A stretch of 64,000 nt of DNA from Limnohabitans sp. MMS-10A-192. GTDB lineage: Bacteria; Pseudomonadota; Gammaproteobacteria; Burkholderiales; Burkholderiaceae_C. Both the position numbers and the translations under genes were made by a program. Positions 54,845 through 63,000 of this stretch are shown here, piece by piece. The stretch is from the NCBI RefSeq assembly GCF_003063335.1, contig NZ_NERX01000003.1:310001-374000 (forward strand), read 5' to 3'. Below the pieces are notes generated by a model. It had not been told where the DNA came from and made no database searches. It saw only the letters and a program-made list of their open reading frames with translations. Within the stretch, counting starts at the first letter, position 1, and each line of letters starts with the position of its first letter.

Positions 54845-55891
54845 TCACTGCCCGAACGACTTGGGTGGCGTCACGCCCAGATGCTTGAAGGCCGCCAAGG
54901 TGGCCATGCGCCCACGGGGGGTGCGCTGCAAATAGCCTTGCTGGATCAAATAGGGCTCGATCACGTCTTCGATGGTGTCGCGCTCTTCGCCGATGCTGGC
55001 GGCGATGTTGTCCAGGCCGACCGGGCCGCCGTCAAAGCGGTGGATCACCGCCTCCAGCAGTTTGCGGTCCATCAGGTCGAAGCCTTCGGGGTCCACATCC
55101 AGCATGACCAGGGCTTTTTGGGCGATGGCCTTGTGGATGGTGCCGTCGCCCTTCACATCGGCATAGTCGCGCACCCGGCGCAGCAAGCGGTTGGCAATGC
55201 GCGGCGTGCCGCGTGAACGGCGGGCGATCTCGAACGAACCTTCGGGGTCGATCGGCGCTTTGAGCAAGCCCGCACTGCGCGTGACGATGCGGGTCAATTC
55301 TTCGGGCGTGTAGAACTCCAGCCGAGACACGATGCCAAAGCGGTCGCGCAGCGGGTTGGTCAGCATGCCCGCCCGGGTGGTGGCGCCCACCAAGGTGAAG
55401 GGCTGCAAATCGAGCTTGATGCTGCGGGCCGCCGGGCCTTCGCCGATCATGATGTCGATCTGGTAGTCCTCCAGCGCGGGGTACAAAATTTCTTCCACCA
55501 CGGGCGACAGACGGTGGATCTCGTCAATAAAGAGCACATCGTTGCGCTCCAAGTTGGTCAGCAACGCGGCCAGATCTTTGGGCTTTTCCAGGACCGGGCC
55601 GCTGGTCTGGCGCAAATTGACACCCAACTCGGCCGCAATGATGTGGCTCAGCGTGGTCTTGCCCAAGCCCGGCGGGCCAAACAGCAGCACATGGTCCAGC
55701 GGTTCTTCGCGCATCTTGGCGGCGCTGATGAAAATCTCCAGCTGCTCGCGCACCTTCACCTGGCCGACGTATTCGTCGAGCAGCTTGGGGCGCAAGGCGC
55801 GTTCAATGGCTTCCTCTTGGTGCGACACGGGGGCCGCAGAAATGACCCGGGGCACGGGCTCTGGCAAAAAGTCGTCGGTGCGGATGCTCAT
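54845..55891 (-). CDS. ruvB: Holliday junction helicase motor RuvB
   Basis: A 348-aa AAA+ motor for branch migration. It has [16 protein letters not shown], Walker [11 protein letters not shown], Walker [16 protein letters not shown], sensor [20 protein letters not shown] and the C-terminal winged helix ([20 protein letters not shown]). Twelve bp separate it from ruvA. Confidence 0.97.
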   Translation of the reverse strand: MSIRTDDFLPEPVPRVISAAPVSHQEEAIERALRPKLLDEYVGQVKVREQLEIFISAAKMREEPLDHVLLFGPPGLGKTTLSHIIAAELGVNLRQTSGPVLEKPKDLAALLTNLERNDVLFIDEIHRLSPVVEEILYPALEDYQIDIMIGEGPAARSIKLDLQPFTLVGATTRAGMLTNPLRDRFGIVSRLEFYTPEELTRIVTRSAGLLKAPIDPEGSFEIARRSRGTPRIANRLLRRVRDYADVKGDGTIHKAIAQKALVMLDVDPEGFDLMDRKLLEAVIHRFDGGPVGLDNIAASIGEERDTIEDVIEPYLIQQGYLQRTPRGRMATLAAFKHLGVTPPKSFGQ

Positions 55892-55903
55892 GGGGTGGCT
55901 CGC

Positions 55904-56479
55904 TTATTTGTTCAAGGCCTTGAGCGCCAGCTTGATGCCCTCGCTCACGCCCACATCGGCCGGCAGGCTCTTGAGCGCGGCCGAGGCTTCCTTGTCGCTG
56001 TAGCCCAGCGCCATCAGGGCTTGCTGGATGTCGCTTTGCGCATCGCTGGTGTTGACCGCGAACAGGCCGCCCAAGTCGCCACCCAGCTTGCCTTTGAGCT
56101 CGAGCAAGAGGCGCTCGGCGGTTTTCTTGCCGATGCCCGGCACCTTGACCAAGCGCCCCGCCTCTTGGCTGGTGATGGCCTGGGCCAGATCGGCCACACT
56201 CATGCCCGAGAGCACGCTCAAAGCGGTGCGCGGGCCCACGCCCGAGATCTTGATGAGCTGGCGAAACGCCTCGCGCTCGCTCAAAGTGGCAAAGCCGTAG
56301 AGGATTTGCGCGTCTTCGCGCACCACAAAGTGCGTGACCAGACTGACTTTCTCGCCGGTGGCGGGCAAGTTGTAGAAAGTGCTCATGGGCACATTCACCT
56401 CGTAGCCCACGCCATGACAGTCCACGATCACCTCGGGGGGGTTCTTGTCGCTCAGGATGCCGGTCAGTTTGCCAATCAT
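55904..56479 (-). CDS. ruvA: Holliday junction complex subunit RuvA
   Basis: A 191-aa DNA-binding subunit that holds the four-way junction. It starts [20 protein letters not shown], has two HhH motifs ([18 protein letters not shown] and [20 protein letters not shown]) and the C-terminal RuvB-contact domain ([19 protein letters not shown]). ATG 56479 is the canonical start. First gene of ruvAB. Confidence 0.96.
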   Translation of the reverse strand: MIGKLTGILSDKNPPEVIVDCHGVGYEVNVPMSTFYNLPATGEKVSLVTHFVVREDAQILYGFATLSEREAFRQLIKISGVGPRTALSVLSGMSVADLAQAITSQEAGRLVKVPGIGKKTAERLLLELKGKLGGDLGGLFAVNTSDAQSDIQQALMALGYSDKEASAALKSLPADVGVSEGIKLALKALNK

Positions 56480-56565
56480 GGAGAGGGGTGCCTTCAAATG
56501 CCTATCATGGGAGAAAATGCGCGCTGGCCGACGACCCGGCAACGCGCTCACCTAGGATTATCAAC

Positions 56566-57546
56566 TTGATCGTCAGACACACTTTCACCCCGCACAACAA
56601 TACCCGCCTGTCGCACCTGTGCGGCCCGATGGACGCGCACCTTCGCACCATCGAAGCGGGGCTGCAAGTGAGCATCGCCCACCGCCACGAGCAGTTCAAG
56701 GTGGACGGCCCCAAGGCGGTGGCCATGCGGGCCATGGAGATTTTGCAAGCGATTTATGAGCGGGCCGACCGCCCGATTGCCCCTGACATGGTGCAGCTCA
56801 TGCTGGTGGGCGACAGCGGGGGCGAAGAAGCCGAGCTGCCCGCACTGCAAACCCGCCGCGCCGACCTGAAAGCCCGCACCCCGGTGCAAGCGGCCTATCT
56901 GGAGAGCATCGCCACCCACGACATCAGCTTTGGCATTGGCCCGGCCGGCACGGGCAAAACCTATCTGGCCGTGGCCTGCGCGGTGGACGCGCTGGAGCGC
57001 AGCAGTGTGCAGCGCATCGTGCTGACCCGCCCGGCCGTGGAAGCTGGCGAGCGCCTGGGCTTTTTGCCGGGTGACCTGTCGCAAAAGGTGGACCCATATT
57101 TGCGTCCGCTGTACGACGCGCTGTACGACCTGATGGGCTACGACAAAGTGCAAAAAGCCTTTGAGCGCAACGCGATCGAGATAGCGCCGCTGGCCTTCAT
57201 GCGCGGGCGCACGCTGAACAACGCTTTTGTGATCCTGGACGAAGCCCAGAACACCAGCACCGAGCAAATGAAGATGTTTTTGACGCGCATCGGCTTTGGC
57301 GCCAAGGCCGTGGTCACGGGCGACGTGAGCCAGATCGACTTACCCAAAGGGCAGTTGAGCGGGCTGATCGATGCCGAGCGCGTGTTAAAGCGCGTCAAAG
57401 GCATCGCCTTCACCCGCTTCAGCAGCGCCGACGTGGTGCGCCACCCGCTGGTGGCCCGCATCGTGGACGCCTACGAAGCCCAAGGCAGCGCGGTCATGCG
57501 CGCAGGCATCAGCACCCGCCGCAAGCCCTTGCCCACCGACGATTGA
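56566..57546 (+). CDS. PhoH-family ATPase
   Basis: A 326-aa PhoH-like ATPase (COG1702). It has the P-loop FGIGPAGTGKTYLAVACAVD, Walker B NNAFVILDEAQNTSTEQMKM and GDVSQIDLPKGQLSGL. Such proteins pair with YbeY in RNA processing. The TTG at 56566 with AGGA eight bases upstream gives the usual N-terminus IVRHTFTPHNNTRLSHLCGP. Forty bp before ybeY and divergent from ruvA. Confidence 0.92.
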   Translation: MIVRHTFTPHNNTRLSHLCGPMDAHLRTIEAGLQVSIAHRHEQFKVDGPKAVAMRAMEILQAIYERADRPIAPDMVQLMLVGDSGGEEAELPALQTRRADLKARTPVQAAYLESIATHDISFGIGPAGTGKTYLAVACAVDALERSSVQRIVLTRPAVEAGERLGFLPGDLSQKVDPYLRPLYDALYDLMGYDKVQKAFERNAIEIAPLAFMRGRTLNNAFVILDEAQNTSTEQMKMFLTRIGFGAKAVVTGDVSQIDLPKGQLSGLIDAERVLKRVKGIAFTRFSSADVVRHPLVARIVDAYEAQGSAVMRAGISTRRKPLPTDD

Positions 57547-57585
57547 ACAGCCGACCGAAACCCGACAGACACCCGATAAGCACCC

Positions 57586-58041
57586 ATGGCCCTGCAACAA
57601 CTTCAGCTCTCACTGCAATTTGGCGACATCCCCGATGCCGCCCGCCACCGCGCCGCCCTGCCCCGCCATGCGGTCACCCGCGCGATTCGCCACGCCTTGG
57701 CCGACGATGCCGAAATCACCGTGCGCATCGTGGGCGAAGAAGAAGGCCGGGAGCTCAACAAGAGTTACCGCAAAAAGGACTACGCCACCAACGTGCTGAC
57801 CTTTGACTATGCGCAAGCGCCGGTGGTGCTGGCCGACCTGGTGCTGTGCGCCCCGGTGGTGGCGCGTGAGGCCAAAGAGCAAGGCAAGACGCTGGCGGCG
57901 CATTACGCGCATTTGCTGGTGCACGGCACTTTGCACGCGCAGGGCTGGGACCACGAGACCAGCGAGGCCGATGCCGAGGAAATGGAAGCCTACGAAATTG
58001 ACATCCTGGCGGAGTTGGGGATCAAGAACCCTTATCTGTAG
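57586..58041 (+). CDS. ybeY: Endoribonuclease YbeY
   Basis: A 151-aa metal-dependent RNase for 16S rRNA 3' maturation and ribosome quality control. The zinc motif is [20 protein letters not shown] (HxxxHxxxxxH). It has [18 protein letters not shown] and ends [12 protein letters not shown]. Full length. It is followed by the first of the two shared-loop hairpins. Confidence 0.95.
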   Translation: MALQQLQLSLQFGDIPDAARHRAALPRHAVTRAIRHALADDAEITVRIVGEEEGRELNKSYRKKDYATNVLTFDYAQAPVVLADLVLCAPVVAREAKEQGKTLAAHYAHLLVHGTLHAQGWDHETSEADAEEMEAYEIDILAELGIKNPYL

Positions 58042-58055
58042 TGTTCAGCGGGTGA

Positions 58056-58134
58056 GGCCTTGAATGGGAAGGGGCCGGGTTCCTCATAACGGGGTACCGA
58101 CAAATCGTCACCCGGCCCCTTCCCATTCAAGGCC
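58056..58134 (+). other. Long 3' hairpin 1 with conserved loop
   Basis: A perfect 25-bp stem: arm 58056-58080 (GGCCTTGAATGGGAAGGGGC..) with arm 58110-58134. The 29-nt loop 58081-58109 starts TCCTCATAACGGGGTACCGA and ends CAAATCGTC. It lies 14 bp after the ybeY stop. The loop, plus CGGGT/ACCCG at the stem top, recurs in hairpin 2. Confidence 0.92.
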
Positions 58135-58241
58135 GTGGTGCTCTTTCAAAACGTGCGGGACATCTGAGCCACCTCAAACCTGCAGGCTTTGGACCGCAAA
58201 CCGATCATTGAGCACCGACCATTTGCACAAATGACAACTCA

Positions 58242-58318
58242 GGTGTGTGAGTGGATGCGGCGGGTGACGATTTGTCGGTACCCCGTTATGAGGAACCCGC
58301 CGCATCCCCTCACACACC
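58242..58318 (-). other. Long 3' hairpin 2 with the same loop
   Basis: A 24-bp stem with one mismatch: arm 58242-58265 (GGTGTGTGAGTGGATGCGGC..) with arm 58295-58318. The loop 58266-58294 is the exact reverse complement of hairpin 1's loop, so read from the dbpA strand both loops are identical. It lies 20 bp after the dbpA stop. The stem sequence is unrelated to that of hairpin 1 below the top 5 bp. Confidence 0.92.
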
Positions 58319-58338
58319 GCCACCAACAGAAACAAAGG

Positions 58339-59748
58339 TCAGATCAAGCGGACCTTGACGGTCTTGCCCTTGATCTTGCCGCTCGACAGCTGCGCCTCGA
58401 CCTTCTTGGCCAGATCGGCCTGCACCGCCACATAGGTAGAGAACTCGTTCACGTTGATCTTGCCCACCTGCTCGCGGGTCATGCCGCACTCGCCGGCCAA
58501 AGCGCCCATCACGTCGCCAGCGCGGATCTTTTCTTTGCGGCCCCCCACGATTTGCAAAGTGCGCATCGGTGGGCGCAAAGGGCCGCCCGCTGCAGGCGTC
58601 AAGATGGACAAAGGCTGCCAATCGGACTCGCGGCCCTGCAGCACCTCGATCTTGCCGACCGAGCCCATCTCGTCCATGCTGGCCAGGGTCAGCGCCAGCC
58701 CTTCGGCATCGCCACGGCCCGTGCGGCCAATGCGGTGGATGTGGATCTCAGCGTCGGGGGTCACGTCCACGTTGATCACGGCCTCCAGGCCTTCCACGTC
58801 CAGCCCACGCGAAGCCACATCGGTGGCCACCAACACCGAGCAGCTGCGGTTGGCAAACTGCACCAGCACCTGATCGCGCTCGCGCTGCTCGAGCTCGCCA
58901 TACAAGGCCAAAGCGCTCAGGCCTTGGGCTTGCAGCACGGCCACCACATCGCGGCACTGCTGCTTGGTGTTGCAAAACACCAGCGTGCGCTCGGGGCGGT
59001 AATGCGCCAGGATGCTCGACACGGCATGCAAGCGCTCGTGCTCAGCCACTTCAAAAAAGATCTGGCGGATCTTGTGCGCGCTGTGCTGCGCCTCGACCTT
59101 GATGGTCTTGGGCTGGCGCATGAACTGCGCGGCCAGCTTGTCGATGCCTTCGGGGTACGTGGCCGAAAACAGCAACGTCTGGCGGTCCTTGGCGCACTGG
59201 CGCACCACCTTGGCGATGTCGTCAAAAAAGCCCATGTCCAGCATGCGATCGGCCTCGTCCAGCACCAGCGTGTTCACACCGGCCAAGCTCAGCGAGCCGC
59301 GCTCCAGGTGGTCCAAAATTCGGCCGGGCGTGCCCACCACAATGTCGGCGCCATGCTCCAGGCTCACAGTCTGGCCGCGCAGGGCCACGCCGCCACACAA
59401 GGTGACCACTTTCACGTTCTGCCGCGCACGCGCCAGGCGGCGGATTTCCATCGTCACCTGATCGGCCAGCTCGCGGGTGGGGCACAAAATCACCGCCTGC
59501 ACCGGCGCACTGGGCGAGCCCGCGCTTTGCAAGCGTTCAATCAAAGGCAAGCCAAAGGCCACGGTCTTGCCGCTGCCGGTGCTGGCCTGGGCGATCAAAT
59601 CTTGCCCGGCCAAAGTCACAGGCAAGCTCGCGGCCTGGATGGGGGTCATTTGGGTGTAACCCAATTGCTCCAAGTTTTGAAGGGTGGCGGGGGCCAGCGT
59701 CAGCTGGTCAAAGCGAGCCGATGTCGCGTCTTGGGGTTTTGCAGTCAT
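58339..59748 (-). CDS. dbpA: DEAD-box RNA helicase DbpA
   Basis: A 469-aa ATP-dependent RNA helicase. Helicase motifs: AQASTGSGKTVAF, PTRELADQ, TPGRILDHLERG, VLDEADRMLDMG, LLFSATYP, ATDVASRGLDVEGL, HRIGRTGRG. The C-terminal DbpA RNA-binding domain (LQIVGGRKEKIRAGDVMGAL, INVNEFSTYVAVQADLAKK) targets 23S rRNA during 50S assembly. The start is ATG 59748 (MTAKPQDATSARF). Convergent with ybeY across the two hairpins. Confidence 0.93.
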   Translation of the reverse strand: MTAKPQDATSARFDQLTLAPATLQNLEQLGYTQMTPIQAASLPVTLAGQDLIAQASTGSGKTVAFGLPLIERLQSAGSPSAPVQAVILCPTRELADQVTMEIRRLARARQNVKVVTLCGGVALRGQTVSLEHGADIVVGTPGRILDHLERGSLSLAGVNTLVLDEADRMLDMGFFDDIAKVVRQCAKDRQTLLFSATYPEGIDKLAAQFMRQPKTIKVEAQHSAHKIRQIFFEVAEHERLHAVSSILAHYRPERTLVFCNTKQQCRDVVAVLQAQGLSALALYGELEQRERDQVLVQFANRSCSVLVATDVASRGLDVEGLEAVINVDVTPDAEIHIHRIGRTGRGDAEGLALTLASMDEMGSVGKIEVLQGRESDWQPLSILTPAAGGPLRPPMRTLQIVGGRKEKIRAGDVMGALAGECGMTREQVGKINVNEFSTYVAVQADLAKKVEAQLSSGKIKGKTVKVRLI

Positions 59749-59802
59749 GCAGCGATTATCGACGGCATGCGCTGGCCTGTGTCGAGGCCAAACCACCGAA
59801 GA

Positions 59803-60030
59803 CCTGGATTGCCACGCTTCGCTCGCAATGACGAGGGGGGCCAACAGATGGACCCCGGATCAAGTCCGGGGTGACATTTGAGGGGCCGGGGTGACAAATG
59901 CGCTTCGCGGGGGCTAAAAAGTGGATCCCGGCTCGGAGGCCGGGATGACATTCATTTGGGAGGCCAGGGTGACATTCATTTGTCATCACAGCCTCATTCA
60001 TGTCATCCCGGGCTTGACCCGGGATCCATG
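59803..60030. repeat. Repeat cluster, families A and B
   Basis: A family A copy at 59803-59832 (CTGGATTGCCACGCTTCGCT..) is followed by several family B halves to 60030 (ATGGACCCCGGATCAAGTCC.., GTGGATCCCGGCTCGGAGGC.., TGTCATCCCGGGCTTGACCC..), with short GTGACATTCATTTG ends in tandem. No gene is seen. Confidence 0.85.
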
Positions 60031-60039
60031 CCTTTGGCT

Positions 60040-63000
60040 TTACGACATCGTCGCGTGCTGCAGGTGCTGCTGGTCGATCATGGCTTGCAGGGTGGCGTCC
60101 ACGTGGTAGGTGAACGCTTGGCCGTCTTGTTGCTCAGTGCCGGTGGCGGTCAGCTGTGTCGGGGCGGCGTCTGCACCCAGCAGGTTGCTCAGGTTCAGCG
60201 TGTTGCCGTTGACCGGTGCACCGTTGATCTGCAGCGCTGGTGGCGTCACGCCGTCGGCTGGGGTCAACAACACGTCGGTCACGTTCAGCTTGAAGGCGTT
60301 GGCCAAGTTGCTGTCGGTTGGCACGGGCAAGCCCAGCTCAGACAACTGCTCAGCGCTCAGCGCGAACGGCTTGTTCCACGAAGCAGGGTTCAGGTTGAAC
60401 ACCACAGGCTCGGTGCCGGTTGGGCCGTTGAGCTCGATGAGCCAAGGCTCGTCGCAATGCGTTGGCTGCTGCTGGTCGACCACCGCGGTGGCGTCTGTCG
60501 GCACAGCCGCATCCACCGGCGCGGGGGGCACCATGACCGAAGGCTCGCAGTTGATGGGCAACACATGCTGGAACACCAGAGGCTCCAAGCCTGTAGGCGC
60601 CAGTTCATTGATGGTCACGTCCACCGCGTTGTCGCCAGCGGCTGCCGTTGCAGCGTCCACCACCGCCTGGAACTGAGCGATCTGCTCAGGGCTCAGCGTG
60701 TAAGGCTTGTTCTGGATCAAGGCAGAGGCAGGCTGCAAGACCACGGGCTCGGTGCCTGTAGGCGCCAGTTCGTTGAGCGTGACATCGACCATCTGGTCTG
60801 CAGCCGCCGCCGTCACCGCGCCGGTGATCGCGTCTGCCACAGGAGTAGCTTCTGCTTGCAACGCAGCGGCAGTAGCGCTGGCGGCAACGCTCGCGCTCTT
60901 GGCCGCAGCGGGCGTCTGAGCGGCAGCAGCATCCACCTTGAACCAGGCATCCACCACATCGTGCGCCTGACCGTCCACCGTGGTGAACTGGCCCTTATCG
61001 CCCAAAATGTTGCCGTTTTGCGCCACTTGCTGCTGCGTCGTGCTCAAGCCAATGGCCTTGATGCCCAAATCCTTCAGCGTGTGCAACTCGCCCGCATCGG
61101 TGACGCCGTCGCCGTTGGCATCCACCCACACATTCAGCGCGTTGAACGCAGCGTCCTTGGCATCGATCACGCCGTCGGCATTGCTGTCCAGACCGGCCAG
61201 CGCGGCCCAGCCGTCTTTGGCCAGCGAGCCATCGGCCAGCTTCGTGCGGTCACCGAACAGCTCGGCACCGCTGTTGATCTTGCCGTCGCCGTTCAAGTCC
61301 ATCACCAGCAAGCCATCGTGCTTGTCAACCCAGCCCACAGACTGCTTGGCGCCTGTGTTCAACAAGTCGAACTGCACGCCCTGGTCGATGCTCACGGTCT
61401 GCACGCCGTCGCCGTTCAAGTCCAGTGCCAACGGTGTGGCGGCCACTGTCAAGCTGAAGGCGCTGGATGTGCTCACATAAGAACCACCGCTCTTGACCTT
61501 GGCCACAAACGTGTGCACGGCCGCTGACAAGGCTGTAGGCTGAGTCCAGGTCCAGTCGCTGGAGCCGACCGTTGCCGTGGCCGTGCCTGCGGCTGTCGCG
61601 GAACCGTCAACGAAGATTTCCACAGTTTCGCCGACAGCCAAGGGACGCGAAATCGCACCCATCAACACCGGAGTGGTGTCTGTGACCGTGCCGCCCGAAG
61701 CCACCGAAATGCTGCTCAAGCCGCTGACCGGGGTGTAGCCCAGGTTGTCGATCGCGAACGAGTTCTGACCATCGGTGGACATGGTGAAGTGTGTGGCAGC
61801 CCCCGTGAACGAATGCGAAAAGTTGTAAATACTGCCCATGCTCAAAGCCGAGAACGAGAAGGTCTTGGTCGACAGCAGGGTGTTGTTGGCATCGTAGAAA
61901 TTCACGGTGATCAAGCTATTTTGCGCAGCGGCACCATAACCAGCCTGGAAGCTGATGGCGTTGAACGTCACACCATTTTTAGCCGTGAATGTTTCGGTTG
62001 CCGTGGTCGTACTTGCAGAAGTCTGATTGAGGTTCAAAAGCACAGAGGGACCGCTGAACACCCAATTGGAAGCCAAGGGGTTGGGGAGCCAATCCATTTT
62101 GTGGTCGCTTGTGATATTCCACAGCGCTGTGCTCAATGTTTGGACCTGACCCGAATCGGTGGAGGTGGTGAACGAATCCACCAGACCCACATCCGACGCA
62201 GCCGAGCCGATGGTGGTGGTCACAGCCAAGGGGCCGGTATTGACCGTGGCATTGGCCACCAAAACCTGTGCTTCGGTGGTGCTGTGGTTGTAGACCTTGT
62301 ATGTCACACCACCGATGTCCACCGTGCCCATGTTGGCCCAAGTGCCGGCCAGACCGGTGTTGCCCTCGGTGCCCGAGGTCAAGACGCCATCGCCCAACAG
62401 GTTTTCGAGGTTGACCGTGTCGGAGCCCAAGGCATTGACCACAAACTGCACCTTGCCCGTGCTGCTGGCACCGCCGGTAGAAGCGGCAAAGCTGTAAGCG
62501 CTCATGGTGCTGCTGTTGGCGCCGCCCAAAGACAAGACATCGTTGGCCGACAAGGTCAGCGTGGACGTGCCTTGCAACTGGAACACCTCAACCTCTTGGA
62601 TCGGCTTGACCGTCTGGTTGTGCGTCAACTGCATCAGGTTCAGCGTGGTGCCTGCGGCCAGCTTGAGCGTGTCCACGCCCGCGCCGCCGTTGATGGCGCC
62701 GCCTGCCGCCAGCGTGGCTTGCAAGCCGGTGCTGGTGGCGGTGATGGTGTCGTTGCTGGCCAGTGCGTCTAATGCACCTTTGGTGTAGCTCAGCGTGTCG
62801 GGATTGGGCGTTGGGCCAGTCGAAAATGGAGTGTCAGGAACTGCCGGTGCAGCTTCTGTAAAGCTGATGTTGTCCAGTGCATAGTCACCATATGAATTCG
62901 AGTCTGTGCCTTTGCCTGTGAATTTAATCGTGATTGCTTTTGTGGCGGTGGCCGTATAGGTAGCCGTCATCGTGCCAGTGCTAATTTCAGCGTCATTGTT

